The notes: generated by a model not told the origin, from the sequence alone. A stretch of DNA of 64,000 nt from Sphaerisporangium rubeum (GCF_014207705.1 NZ_JACHIU010000001.1:5882501-5946500), one strand, 5' to 3'; positions 53,061-62,427 are shown, counted from the stretch's first letter. Translations and numbers: made by a program.

Positions 53061-54281
53061 TCACGGAAGCCGCGTGACCGTGTCGCGCCTGCGGCGCAGG
53101 AAGCCCCGCTCGGCGGTGTTGGCGGTGAGGGTCATCGCGGTGTCGTAGGCCCGCGCCGCCTCCTCCGCGCGGCCGAGGCGGCGCAGCAGGTCGGCACGCA
53201 CGGCGTGCCACACGTGGTAGCCGTCGAGACCGAGCCCTTCGGTGACCGCCAGGCCCGCGGCCGGGCCGTCCACCTCCGCCACCGCGACCGCGCGGTTGAG
53301 CGCCACCACCGGGGTCGGGGTCAGGGACAGCAGCAGGTCGTACAGCCGCAGGATCTGATCCCAGTCGGTGGCCGCGGCGATCGGCGCGTCGGCGTGCACC
53401 GCGTTGATCGCGGCCTGCACCTGGTACGGCCCCGGCCGGTCGCGCCGCAGGCACCGGCGCACCAGGTCCTGGCCTTCGGCGACGAGCGCGCCGTCCCACC
53501 GGGCCCGGTCCTGCTCGGCGAGCGGCACGAGCGCGCCGTCCGGGCCGGTGCGCGCGGCACGGCGCGCCTCGACGAGCAGCATGAGGGCCAGCAGCCCGAG
53601 CGCCTCCGGTTCGTCCGGCATCAGTTCCACCAGCACCCTGCCGAGCCGCACGGCCTCCGCGCACAGCTCGGCCCGGGTGAGGTCGTCACCGGAACCGGCC
53701 ACGTACCCCTCGTTGAAGATCAGGTAGATGACGGCGAGCACGGCGCGCAGCCGGTCAGGCAGGTCGGCCTCCGCCGGCACGCGGTACGGGATGCGCGCGT
53801 CGCGGATCTTGGCTTTGGCGCGGACCAGGCGCTGCGCCATGGTCGGCTCAGGCACGAGGAAGGCCCGCGCGATCTGCGCGGTGGTGAGCCCGCCGAGCAG
53901 GCGGAGCGTCAGCGCCACCCTGGCCGCGGGTGCGAGCGCGGGGTGACAGCAGGTGAAGATCAGCCGGAGCCGGTCGTCGCGCACGGGGCCCTCCTCCAGC
54001 GGTTCCTCCCCGGCGTGCAGCAGCGCGGCCTCGGCGTGCCGGTCGTCGCGGGTCGCCTCGCGGCGCAGCCGGTCGATCGCGCGGTTGCGTGCCGTGGTGA
54101 TGATCCAGCCGGCCGGGCTCGGCGGGGTGCCGGTGGCCGGCCAGGTGCGCAGGGCCGTCGCGAAGGCGTCCTGGACCGCCTCCTCGGCGAGGTGGATGTC
54201 GCCGAGGACGCGGACCAGGACGGCCACCGCGCGGCCGTACTCGGCGCGGAAGACCCGGCCGATCTCGGAGGTGACCTCCAC
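53061..54281 (-). CDS. ECF42-type sigma factor with C-terminal TPR-like domain
   Basis: Sigma factor of 406 aa. Region 2 is [20 protein letters not shown] with [16 protein letters not shown], and region 4 is [20 protein letters not shown] with [16 protein letters not shown]. The long C-terminal extension (about 180-406, [20 protein letters not shown] and [15 protein letters not shown]) is the SnoaL-independent TPR-like domain of the ECF42 group. Members lack classical anti-sigma factors and are linked to adjacent DGPF genes. The GTG start directly follows the DGPF stop (TGA-GTG). Confidence 0.95.
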   Translation of the reverse strand: MEVTSEIGRVFRAEYGRAVAVLVRVLGDIHLAEEAVQDAFATALRTWPATGTPPSPAGWIITTARNRAIDRLRREATRDDRHAEAALLHAGEEPLEEGPVRDDRLRLIFTCCHPALAPAARVALTLRLLGGLTTAQIARAFLVPEPTMAQRLVRAKAKIRDARIPYRVPAEADLPDRLRAVLAVIYLIFNEGYVAGSGDDLTRAELCAEAVRLGRVLVELMPDEPEALGLLALMLLVEARRAARTGPDGALVPLAEQDRARWDGALVAEGQDLVRRCLRRDRPGPYQVQAAINAVHADAPIAAATDWDQILRLYDLLLSLTPTPVVALNRAVAVAEVDGPAAGLAVTEGLGLDGYHVWHAVRADLLRRLGRAEEAARAYDTAMTLTANTAERGFLRRRRDTVTRLP

Positions 54282-54641
54282 TCAGCCGCCGGCGCGCAGC
54301 ATGGGCCGTACCTCGACCGGCAGCAGGCCGATCGCCTCGGTCAGCCTGCGACCCCAGGCGAGGGCCTCGTCCAGGTCGGCCGCCTGGATGACCGTGAAGC
54401 CGCCGATGTGCTCCTTGCCTTCGGTGTACGGCCCGTCGGTCATCAGCACCTCGCCTTCCTCGGGCCGCAGCACGGTGGCGGTGCCGGGGTCGTGCAGCGC
54501 GGCGGTGAAGACCCAGACGCCGGCGTCCTTCATCTCGGCGTTCAGCGTGTCCAGCCGCCGCATGACGGGGCCGAGCACCTCGGGGCCGGGGGCCGGGCCG
54601 TCGGGCTGGTAGATGGTGAGCATGTAGTACTGCGTGTCCAC
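54282..54641 (-). CDS. YCII-related (DGPF) domain protein
   Basis: Protein of 119 aa. The motif TDGPYTEGKEHIGGFTVIQA is the DGPF signature, and DLDEALAWGRRL follows. DGPF genes are the usual partners and presumed targets of ECF42 sigma factors. GTG 54641 is chosen because GGAGGGAAC precedes it and the domain starts at once. It is co-transcribed with the sigma factor. Confidence 0.9.
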   Translation of the reverse strand: MDTQYYMLTIYQPDGPAPGPEVLGPVMRRLDTLNAEMKDAGVWVFTAALHDPGTATVLRPEEGEVLMTDGPYTEGKEHIGGFTVIQAADLDEALAWGRRLTEAIGLLPVEVRPMLRAGG

Positions 54642-54722
54642 GTTCCCTCCACGGGTGCGAGGTGTGTCTTCACCTCCTACACGAACGGGAGACGGCCGCA
54701 TCGACAGCCGCGCGGCGGAAAT

Positions 54723-57587
54723 CTATCGCGCCACGCCTTCCAGATAGTGGGCCAGTGCGGCCAGGGTGGGGAGACGGTACAGCGTGGCGAGCGGTATCGG
54801 ACGGCCGAGCCAGCCGGTCAGCTCGGTGTGCAGTTCGGCCAGCACCAGGGAGTCCAGGCCGTGCTCGTCGATGGGACGGTCGGGGTCAACCTCACGAGCG
54901 GGACAGTTGAGGTGCCCGGCCACGTGGGACACCAGCCACGCGCTGATCTCGTCGGCGGACGGATGGGACGCCACGGCCGCCGCCTGATCGACCGGAGAGA
55001 CCCGCGCCGCCGGCGAGCAGACCTGTCCGTCAAGCGGCTCGGACGCCGCCGGGCCGTCCGCCTCGGCGACGATGTCCTGCTCGGCCCGCAGGTCCCGTAT
55101 GACGCAGTCGACGGTGACGTTCCTGTCGTGCCCGGCCCCCATCTCCCACCGGATGCCGTCCCCCCGGACCTCTCCCGGGGTCCTGGCGGGGTCGTGGCCG
55201 GTGACGGGCTTCTGCCGTCCGGGGCCGCCGGTGAACGGTTGCGCCGCCGGCCGCTCCTGCGGGGTGAAGAAACGGCGGACCAGGTCGCGCGCGTACGCGA
55301 TGTTCGTCTCGATCAGCTCGGCCGCGACCAGGCTGCCGGCGTGGTAGGTGTGCTCGGCCCCCTGCGACCGCTCGATCCTGTCCATGATCCCGGACGCGAG
55401 GTCGGCGGGGCCGAAGTGCGGCATGTAGTCCCAGCGGCACACCTGGAGCACCTCGTCGACGCGGCCGTTGAGCCGTTCCATGCTCTCCGCCGTGAGGACC
55501 GCCGGCGCGTCGTCGTCCATGCCTTCGGCGCCGTAGCAGTAACAGGTGCAGACGTCCTGGTCGGGATACCTGCTGTGGTAGGCGCTGAGGCCCCGCGCCG
55601 GGCCGGGGAACATGTAGAAGCCGTGCCGCGGGACGCCGGAGACGCGGCACACGACCGTGCGGAAGTCGATCGTGCGGATCCGCGCGGCGACGTCGCGTTC
55701 CAGGTCGGTGGGTCGCAGCAGGTGGAGCACGCGGTCGAGTGCCACGGTGAGCAGCAGGTCGTCGGCCTCGACGGGTCCTGAGCCGGCGATGTTCACGGTG
55801 ACGCCGTCCGGCCGGCGTTCGATCGACTCGATCCGCACACCGGTCCGCACGTCGGACAGCTCCTCGGCGACCCGTCGCCACAGCCTGGCGAAGCCGCCTT
55901 TGATCGTGAAGGTGCCTGAGCGGCGGTGCAGGGAGCGGTTCACCGGGATCAGGCCGGTGTGCTCGGCGAACTTGAGGAAGTACAGCGCCGGCATCTCGTC
56001 GAGCGAGCCGTATCCGCAGCTGGTGTAGCCGACGCCGAGTGCCGTCGCGAGGCCGGTGACGCCGAGTTCGTTCAGCAGCTCGGACGTGGGACGGGCCAGC
56101 GCGGCGGCGCTGTGCGCGAGGCCGGGCCTCGCCACCTCGGGGAAGAACTCCGCGCGCAGATGGTGGTAGCGGCTGATCACCTCAGGCGGCGGCAGCGGCA
56201 TGGGTTCCACGTGGCAGTTCGGGATGTCGTACACGAACGCCGGTGTGGTGGGCTCGGTCTCGACGCCGAGTTCGCAGGCCAGGCTGAGCAGTTCGGTGTA
56301 CCGGGTCGTGCAGATGTGCGCGCCGAGGTCGTACACCCGGCCGTCGATCCGCACCGAGGCGGACTTGCCCGCGACCTCGTCCGCGCTCTCCAGCACCACG
56401 ACCCGGTGGCCGAGGCGTTCCAGCTCACGGGCCGCGGTGAGACCGCTCGGCCCCGCGCCGACCACGCACACCGTGCGCCGTTCCTGTGCCCCCTCCGCCG
56501 CGGGCTCGCGCACCGTGACGGGGGTGTGGCGCGGACGTCCATCGGTGAGGCCGGAACGCGCCTCGTGGGCCGGGCCGTAGACGAGGGCCCGCAGATGGTT
56601 GATGGAGGCGGGCTCGTACGGGGTGCGGGCGAGCGCGATGCCGAGGCCTTCCGGGGCCACGGCGGGGTCGAACAGCAACTGCTCGGCGGTGACGCCGTCC
56701 AGCAGGCCGTGGAAGCGCAGCGTCGCGAGGGTCCGGTACGCGTACCGGTGCGGAAGCCACGGAAGTGACGCGTCGAGCGCGGACCGGTTGGCGTCCGCGT
56801 CGTCCCCCAGCGGGTGGCGTTGCGCCTGGAGCAGCAGCGTGAAGCCGCCTTCGGCGACCCTGGACCGCAGATCGTTCCACAGCAGCGACGGCGGCCGGTC
56901 GTCCGCCGGGTCGCGTTCCAAGGAGTCAGGCGGGGCCGGCGGGAAGCGGCGGCCGTGCGGGTCGTGGAACCCGACGTCCATGGCGTGCTCGGAGATCACG
57001 ACCCGGTACCGGATCAGTTCGGGGCCCTCGCCGGTCACGTGCAGGCGCGGCGCCTTGGAGTAGTAGTGGTAGGCCGCGTACGACACCGGCTCGCGCACGC
57101 CGTCCCACACGGCGTCCCGCATGCCGGGGAACTCCCTGGCCAGTTCCTCGCGCGCCTCGTCGCCGCCGACCATGTAGCGGGTGTACGCCGCGGCGTGCGG
57201 CACGAACAGCAGCCGGCCGGTGCTCATGGTGAGGTTGAACGGCGACCGCGACGGGTCGTGCGGGGCCTGCGGGTCGAGGAGCATCAGCGACATGCCGCGT
57301 GTGTCCGGCGCGACGTCGTCGGAGGACGCCGAGTTGCTGAACCGCGTGTACACCGGGTAAGTGCCGGTGAGGAACGGGTGCGGCGACGCGCCTGGCGTGA
57401 ATTCGATCTCCCCCTGGACGCCGACCGCGTCCGCGTACATGACGCGGCGTCCCGTGATCCGGCTGTGCCTGATCGCCGCGCCGTACCGGCCGATCAGCCG
57501 GCCGAACTCCTCGTCCACCGCATGCAGTTCCGGGTCGCCGGGGCCGGTCGACCCGCGCACCCCCGGTGCAACGTCCCGGCCCGCCAT
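54723..57587 (-). CDS. Catalase-related heme domain / PUFA-isomerase-like flavoprotein / acyl carrier fusion
   Basis: Fusion protein of 954 aa. Residues 1-350 resemble catalase-related hemoproteins: YPVYTRFSNSASSDDVAPDT, a SINHLRALVY segment giving the proximal RxxxY heme motif (Arg333, Tyr337), but VMYADAVGVQGE with Tyr51 where catalases have the distal His. Residues 370-840 are a flavin domain (TVCVVGAGPSGLTAARELER) whose SCGYGSLDEMPALYFLKF and ARDLVRRFF segments match, from memory, the Propionibacterium polyunsaturated fatty acid isomerase. Residues 877-954 are an acyl carrier domain with Ser913 in GLDSLVLAEL. The ATG overlaps the FAAL stop (TGATG). The likely role is oxidation or isomerisation of an ACP-bound fatty acid. 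Confidence 0.85.
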   Translation of the reverse strand: MAGRDVAPGVRGSTGPGDPELHAVDEEFGRLIGRYGAAIRHSRITGRRVMYADAVGVQGEIEFTPGASPHPFLTGTYPVYTRFSNSASSDDVAPDTRGMSLMLLDPQAPHDPSRSPFNLTMSTGRLLFVPHAAAYTRYMVGGDEAREELAREFPGMRDAVWDGVREPVSYAAYHYYSKAPRLHVTGEGPELIRYRVVISEHAMDVGFHDPHGRRFPPAPPDSLERDPADDRPPSLLWNDLRSRVAEGGFTLLLQAQRHPLGDDADANRSALDASLPWLPHRYAYRTLATLRFHGLLDGVTAEQLLFDPAVAPEGLGIALARTPYEPASINHLRALVYGPAHEARSGLTDGRPRHTPVTVREPAAEGAQERRTVCVVGAGPSGLTAARELERLGHRVVVLESADEVAGKSASVRIDGRVYDLGAHICTTRYTELLSLACELGVETEPTTPAFVYDIPNCHVEPMPLPPPEVISRYHHLRAEFFPEVARPGLAHSAAALARPTSELLNELGVTGLATALGVGYTSCGYGSLDEMPALYFLKFAEHTGLIPVNRSLHRRSGTFTIKGGFARLWRRVAEELSDVRTGVRIESIERRPDGVTVNIAGSGPVEADDLLLTVALDRVLHLLRPTDLERDVAARIRTIDFRTVVCRVSGVPRHGFYMFPGPARGLSAYHSRYPDQDVCTCYCYGAEGMDDDAPAVLTAESMERLNGRVDEVLQVCRWDYMPHFGPADLASGIMDRIERSQGAEHTYHAGSLVAAELIETNIAYARDLVRRFFTPQERPAAQPFTGGPGRQKPVTGHDPARTPGEVRGDGIRWEMGAGHDRNVTVDCVIRDLRAEQDIVAEADGPAASEPLDGQVCSPAARVSPVDQAAAVASHPSADEISAWLVSHVAGHLNCPAREVDPDRPIDEHGLDSLVLAELHTELTGWLGRPIPLATLYRLPTLAALAHYLEGVAR

Positions 57588-59398
57588 CAGGTGTCACGCT
57601 CCTCGGGGGTCACCGGCCAGACGGCGGCCTCGCCTTTCAGGTACGCCTCGCGGCAGGCGGAGCGGCGGATCTTCCCGCTGGTGGTCTTGAGCACCAGCCC
57701 GCGTGGGCCGAGCACGACCTCGGCGGCGACGCCGTGGTCACGGCTCACCACGCCGCGGACGGCGCGGGTGATCTCGGCGGCCTCCTCGAGGGACGGCGCG
57801 TCGCCGTTGGTCTCGGCGAACACGACGATCCGTTCCCCGGCGGCCTCGTCCCGCGGGGCCGGCACCGAGAACGCGGCCACGCCGCCGGGACGGATCACCG
57901 GGTGCGCGTCGCGCAGGCTGTCCTCGATGTCCTGCGGGTAGTGGTTGTGGCCCCTGATGATGATGAGGTCCTTGTAGCGGCCGGTGACGAACAGTTCGCC
58001 GTCGTGGACGAACCCGAGGTCGCCGGTGCGCAGGTACCGCCGCGGGTCGCCGTCGGCCACCACGGCGCGGAACGTCGCCTCGGTCTCCTCAGGCAGGCCC
58101 CAGTACCCGCGGGCCTTCGTGACGGAGTCCACCCAGATCTCGCCGACCTCCTCCGGGCCGCACGGCTCCATGGTGCGGGGGTCGACGATCCGCAGCCGTG
58201 CGCCTGGCTTGGTCACCCACCCGCAGGCGTGGTACGCCACCGCCGGACGGCCGTCGTCGTCCGCCAGCGGCACGGCCTTCCCCTTCTCGATCGCCTCGGC
58301 GTCCACCCGAAGCGGCCCGCTGCCTCCCATGGTGATGCTCAAGGTGTGCTCGGCCATGCCGTACGTCGGGTAGAAGGCCCGCGGCGGGAACCCGGAGGGG
58401 GTGAACGCCTCCAGGAACCGGCTGACGGTGCCGGGCCGGATCAGTTCGCCTGACGAGCCGACGACCCGCAGCGACCGCAGATCCAGCCGCGCGCGCCGTT
58501 CTGGGGTGGTCTTGCGGACGACCAGGTCGAACGCGAAGTTCGGCGCCGCGGTGTGCGTGGCGCGCACCCGTGAGATCACCTCCAGCCACAGCGCGGGATC
58601 ACGCAGGAAGGTCAGCGGCGACATGACGTAGGTGCGCGAGGAGAACCCGACGACGGTGTCGAGCAGGAAGCTGACCAGCCCGAGATCGTGGAAGTGCGGC
58701 ACCCACGTCACCGCGACGGTGTCGTCGCCGAGGCCGAGGTCGCGCGCGATGGCGATCAGCTCGTGGTGGATGTTGCGGTGGCTGACCACCACCCCTTTGG
58801 GGGTCCCGGTGGACCCGGAGGTGTACTGCAGGAACACCGGCTCGTCGAGGTCCGCCGGCTCGTACCACCGGCCGAACACCTCGTCGGTGGCGGCCTCGGC
58901 CGCGGTTCCCGGGTGGGTGGACACCCAGGGGACGGCGGGCCACCGGCTGTCCGGTGTGACGAGCGAGCGGTAGTCGTCGTGGGTGAGCAGGGCCGCCGCT
59001 GCGGAACCCGCGACCACGGCGGACAGGACCTCGGCGTCGTATCCCGGCCGGAACGGGTTCGGCGGCGCCACCGGGACCGGTACGACGCCTGCGGCGAGGC
59101 AGCCGAGGAACGCGCTCACGAAGTCCAGCGACGGCAGGTACAGCAGCACCGCGCGGTCACCCTGCCGCAGCCCGTGATCGAGCAGCAGGCCGCGGATCCG
59201 CTCGGTCTCGGCCACCAGGCCCGTGACGTCGAGCGAGCCGGCGTCCCGTCCTGCCTCGTCGACGTACACCAGGAGCACCCGCCGGGGGACCCGCTCGTAC
59301 AGCGCGCGCAACGCCGCGAGCAGCGTCCACTCCCCTGGTGGCATCCCCGGCACCACCCCTGCCGCCTGACTTCTCGCCATCCCCCCGGAAGCGGTCAC
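57587..59398 (-). CDS. Fatty acyl-AMP ligase (FAAL)
   Basis: Adenylating enzyme of 603 aa. The phosphate-binding motif is QYTSGSTGTPKGVVVSH. FHDLGLVSFLLD, YPTYGMAEHTLSITMGG, the ATP-ribose Asp in YLRTGDLGF and IIIRGHNHYPQDIEDSL are typical of FAALs, which load fatty acids onto carrier proteins instead of making acyl-CoA. The catalytic Lys is near the end in KTTSGKIRRS. GTG 59398 follows GAGGGGG; ATG 59380 is also in frame. It is translationally coupled to the ACP-containing fusion, its obvious acceptor. Confidence 0.92.
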   Translation of the reverse strand: MTASGGMARSQAAGVVPGMPPGEWTLLAALRALYERVPRRVLLVYVDEAGRDAGSLDVTGLVAETERIRGLLLDHGLRQGDRAVLLYLPSLDFVSAFLGCLAAGVVPVPVAPPNPFRPGYDAEVLSAVVAGSAAAALLTHDDYRSLVTPDSRWPAVPWVSTHPGTAAEAATDEVFGRWYEPADLDEPVFLQYTSGSTGTPKGVVVSHRNIHHELIAIARDLGLGDDTVAVTWVPHFHDLGLVSFLLDTVVGFSSRTYVMSPLTFLRDPALWLEVISRVRATHTAAPNFAFDLVVRKTTPERRARLDLRSLRVVGSSGELIRPGTVSRFLEAFTPSGFPPRAFYPTYGMAEHTLSITMGGSGPLRVDAEAIEKGKAVPLADDDGRPAVAYHACGWVTKPGARLRIVDPRTMEPCGPEEVGEIWVDSVTKARGYWGLPEETEATFRAVVADGDPRRYLRTGDLGFVHDGELFVTGRYKDLIIIRGHNHYPQDIEDSLRDAHPVIRPGGVAAFSVPAPRDEAAGERIVVFAETNGDAPSLEEAAEITRAVRGVVSRDHGVAAEVVLGPRGLVLKTTSGKIRRSACREAYLKGEAAVWPVTPEERDT

Positions 59399-59503
59399 CG
59401 GCTACGTCCCCCTCAGTCAGCCCCCTGATGAATCGGACATTTAGCTACATACTTCCATACACCTCCGAGGCGGCCACTCCGAGGTGGGAGGCTCCGGCAC
59501 GAC

Positions 59504-59540
59504 TCCGCGCCGGCCCCCTGACATCAGGGGCCGGCGCGGA
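59504..59540 (-). terminator. Terminator stem between aldo/keto reductase and FAAL genes
   Basis: TCCGCGCCGGCCCC (59504-59517) pairs perfectly with GGGGCCGGCGCGGA (59527-59540) across a 9-nt loop, 8 bp past the aldo/keto reductase stop. It separates that gene from the downstream FAAL operon on the same strand. The FAAL promoter must lie between 59399 and 59503, which contains an A+T-rich patch near 59438-59460. Confidence 0.85.
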
Positions 59541-59548
59541 GCGGCGCG

Positions 59549-60409
59549 TCAGCCCGCGTCGAGACGCGACAGCTCCTCCGGGGAGAGCCGCAGGTCGGCG
59601 GCCTTGGCCGAGTCCTGGATGGTCTCGGGACGCGAGGAGCCGGGGATGGGGATGACCACGGGGGCCTTGGCCAGCATCCAGGCCAGGCAGACCTGCTGGG
59701 GACTGACACCGTGGTCGCGGGCCACCTCGGTGAAGGCGGCGAAACGGTCGCCGAGGTCGCCGGCCCGCGTGATGCCGCCGAGCGGGCTCCACGGCAGGAA
59801 CGCGATGTCCATCTCGGCGCACAGCTCCAGCTCGGGCTCGCTGGACCGGAAGGCCGGCGAGAACTGGTTCTGCACGCTCACCAGACGGCCGCCGAGGATC
59901 TCGTTCGCGAGGCGGATCTGCTCGGGGTTCGCGTTGGAGATGCCGGCGAAGCGGATCTTCCCGGCGTCCAGCAGGTCCCTGATCGCCCCCACCGAGTCGG
60001 CGTACGGGACCTTGGGGTCGGGCCGGTGGAACTGGTACAGGCCGATCGTCTCCACGCCGAGGCGCTTGAGCGAGGCGTCGCAGGCCTGCTTGAGGTAGTC
60101 CGGCGAGCCGTTCAACGTCCAGGAGCCGTCCCCGGGACGCAGGTGGCCGCCTTTGGTGGCGACCAGCACACCGGAGGTGTCCTCGCCGTACTGGGCCAGC
60201 GCCTGCGCGATCAGCACCTCGTTGTGGCCGATGTCGTCGGAGTACAGGTGATAGGCGTCCGCGGTGTCGATCAGGGTGATCCCCGAGTCGAGCGCCGCGT
60301 GGATCGTCCGGATCGACCGCGTCTCGTCCGGTCGTCCCTCGATGGACATCGGCATACCGCCGAGTCCGATCGCCCCCACCTGCACGTCACCGATACGGCG
60401 TGTCTGCAT
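59549..60409 (-). CDS. Aldo/keto reductase
   Basis: NADPH-dependent TIM-barrel oxidoreductase of 286 aa. The catalytic Asp-Tyr pair is in LIDTADAYHLYSDDIG, the Lys in VLVATKGGHLRPG and the His in LYQFHRPDPKVPYAD. AWMLAKAPVVIPIPGSSRPE is the cofactor-binding segment. Physiological substrate is unknown. GAGGAGG precedes ATG 60409. A terminator follows its stop, so it is probably monocistronic. Confidence 0.9.
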   Translation of the reverse strand: MQTRRIGDVQVGAIGLGGMPMSIEGRPDETRSIRTIHAALDSGITLIDTADAYHLYSDDIGHNEVLIAQALAQYGEDTSGVLVATKGGHLRPGDGSWTLNGSPDYLKQACDASLKRLGVETIGLYQFHRPDPKVPYADSVGAIRDLLDAGKIRFAGISNANPEQIRLANEILGGRLVSVQNQFSPAFRSSEPELELCAEMDIAFLPWSPLGGITRAGDLGDRFAAFTEVARDHGVSPQQVCLAWMLAKAPVVIPIPGSSRPETIQDSAKAADLRLSPEELSRLDAG

Positions 60410-60776
60410 GACGAATCCTCCTCAAAGCCATCATCAGAAGCCACCCATAACCAGCGAACAGGTCCTTACGCCACCAGCGCCGGGTTTGTTCTTTTTTCAC
60501 CCTAAGCGGGTGGGGAGCGCACGCCGCACGGGCCCCTCGGCCAGGAGGAGGCGGTGGGGAACGTGCAAGCGATGTGCAAGCGAAGCCGCGCAGAATGCGG
60601 CGTGAGGAGGCGGCGGACGCGCGCGGCGGCGACTGCCGAAAGCATAAGATATTACCAGTGGTGACGATACGGTTACTTCGCACTCCGGAACGGTTTCCCG
60701 TGGTTACGGTGGCCTTCGTTCACCGGCCGTGGCCTGCCGGCGACGGGGCCGGTGACCGCGAACGGGTGAGGGGTGT
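60410..60776. other. Intergenic region, divergent promoters
   Basis: These 367 bp separate the aldo/keto reductase (minus) from the surface protein gene (plus). An A+T-rich patch near 60640-60660 (GCATAAGATATTACC) looks like a -10 region for the plus-strand gene. A short dyad CACCC-TAAGC-GGGTG at about 60500 is next to a T-run, in the wrong order to be a terminator for either gene. I see no ORF or RNA gene. Confidence 0.4.
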
Positions 60777-62351
60777 ATGTATCCGGAGCAGGGGCCTGGC
60801 AGGTTATCCCCGAAGCGGGGGCGGCGGGAGCAGTTGATCCTGGCGGGCAAGTTCGTCGTCGGCGCGATCACGTTCGCGATCACCGTGGTGGCGTTCTACT
60901 TCGCGCTCGTCGACCGGCCGGCCAAGCCCACCGTCGAGGAGTGGAAGGCCAAGGCCGGCGCGGCCTGCGAGCGCAACTTCGGCAGCGCGCAGGTGTCGCT
61001 GCACACGGCGCTCCTGCAGGTGGCGCCGCTGGTCAAGTCGCCGCCGCCGGCGGGTAAGCAGGACCCCGCGCTCACCAACGTGCTCCACTCGATCGACCAG
61101 ATCGCCTCGGCGTTCCGCGTCCTGAACGCCGACATCCGGGAGATCCCGGTGCCTGAGGAGGCCAGCAAGGCCGACATCGACGCGTTGCTCTCCGCCAACC
61201 AGGACGTGGCGGCCACGTTCAGCGCCATCTCCACGACGCTCGTCAACTACCAGGTGGGGCAGGTCAGCACCGGCGACCTGCAGAAGACCACCTCGACGAT
61301 GCAGAAGCTGACCGCCACCACACTGCCCTCGTGGATCGCCGGCGCGCGGCGGCTCGGCCTCACCCCGTGCCTCGTGATCATGGGAGGCGACCTGCCGTCC
61401 ACCCCGTCGTCCGCGCCTCCGGCGACCCCGGCCCCGCCGAGCGCCGAGCCGACCCCCGAGCCGACGCCGTCCCCCTCGGGTACCGGCCTCACCGAGCCGG
61501 AGCAGGCGCTGGTCGCGATGCTGAGCACCAACGTCATGATCGACTGTGACCCGGCGCGTGACGAGGAGACCGACGAGATCGTCGCGGCGGTCAACTGCAC
61601 CGCCGCGCGCAACGGCCCGTCCAAACGGCCGCTGGTGATGCGGTTCGCCGACAAGGACGCCTTGAACAGGTGGATCCGCACGCGTTCGGTGGGCCTGCCG
61701 GACCGCGGCTGCGGCAACGGCGACTCCACCGGCGACTGGCAGCACGACAAGGTCGACGTCGGCATCCTCACCTGCAAGCCCGGCAACGACGACAACTACC
61801 TGGCGTTGTGGACGTTCCCCGACGACAACATCGGCGTCATCGCCGAGGCCGCCGACCGCAAGACCATCTGGAAGTGGTGGACCAAGAACGCCTACCTCGT
61901 GACGCGTCCCGTCCCGTCCCCCACCGCCTTCTCCCCCGCCGAGCAGGCCCTGGTCGGCCGGTTGAAGACCAGCGTCCTGAAGAGCTGCGACCCGCGGCCC
62001 GACGAGGAGAACGACGGCGTGATCGCCGCCGTCAACTGCACCGCCACCCGCACCGGCCCGGCCAAGCGTCCCCTGGTGATGCGATTCTCCTCCGACGACT
62101 CCCTGAAGACCTGGCTCGACGGCCACACCAAGGGCCTGTCCGACGCGGGCTGCAGCAACGGCGACTCCGCCGCGGCCTGGAACCACGAAGGCACCGTCAA
62201 GGGCACGCTCGTCTGCAAGCCCGGTGACGACGACAACTACCTGGCCATCTGGACCTTCGACTCCGAGCGCATCGCCGTCATCGCCGAGGCCGCCGATCGT
62301 GGGACCATCCGCGCCTGGTGGGCCAAGAACGCCAACCTGATCGTCGGCTGA
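60777..62351 (+). CDS. Membrane-anchored surface protein with two duplicated Cys-rich domains
   Basis: Protein of 524 aa. A basic cytoplasmic tail is followed by one transmembrane helix (about 24-44), a helical extracellular region with two Cys (60-200) and a Pro/Ser/Thr linker (210-240). Two copies of a domain of about 115 residues complete it: one with IVAAVNCTAARNGP, KRPLVMRF, CGNGDSTGDW, TCKPGNDDNYLALWTF and WKWWTKN; the other with the matching VIAAVNCTATRTGP, CSNGDSAAAW and VCKPGDDDNYLAIWTF. Four Cys in each copy are conserved. Similar domains occur outside the membrane on actinobacterial Ser/Thr kinases, but no kinase domain is present here. Role unknown. Confidence 0.75.
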   Translation: MYPEQGPGRLSPKRGRREQLILAGKFVVGAITFAITVVAFYFALVDRPAKPTVEEWKAKAGAACERNFGSAQVSLHTALLQVAPLVKSPPPAGKQDPALTNVLHSIDQIASAFRVLNADIREIPVPEEASKADIDALLSANQDVAATFSAISTTLVNYQVGQVSTGDLQKTTSTMQKLTATTLPSWIAGARRLGLTPCLVIMGGDLPSTPSSAPPATPAPPSAEPTPEPTPSPSGTGLTEPEQALVAMLSTNVMIDCDPARDEETDEIVAAVNCTAARNGPSKRPLVMRFADKDALNRWIRTRSVGLPDRGCGNGDSTGDWQHDKVDVGILTCKPGNDDNYLALWTFPDDNIGVIAEAADRKTIWKWWTKNAYLVTRPVPSPTAFSPAEQALVGRLKTSVLKSCDPRPDEENDGVIAAVNCTATRTGPAKRPLVMRFSSDDSLKTWLDGHTKGLSDAGCSNGDSAAAWNHEGTVKGTLVCKPGDDDNYLAIWTFDSERIAVIAEAADRGTIRAWWAKNANLIVG

Positions 62352-62380
62352 CCCGCGCGGCCCGGTCGTCCCGGTTGCCA

Positions 62381-62415
62381 CCGGCCCTTCCCCGGCCCCG
62401 CCGGGGAAGGGCCGG
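62381..62415 (+). terminator. Strong terminator stem
   Basis: CCGGCCCTTCCCCGG (62381-62395) pairs perfectly with CCGGGGAAGGGCCGG (62401-62415) around a 5-nt loop, 29 bp after the surface protein stop and followed by ACTTT. Confidence 0.85.
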
Positions 62416-62427
62416 ACTTTCCGGATA

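Noticed and set aside
54723-59398. An NRPS or PKS cluster
   Set aside because: There is an adenylating enzyme and a carrier domain, but no condensation, ketosynthase or thioesterase domain in the surrounding sequence.
60495-60520. T-run next to a CACCC/GGGTG dyad as a terminator
   Set aside because: The T-run lies on the wrong side of the stem for transcripts from either flanking gene.
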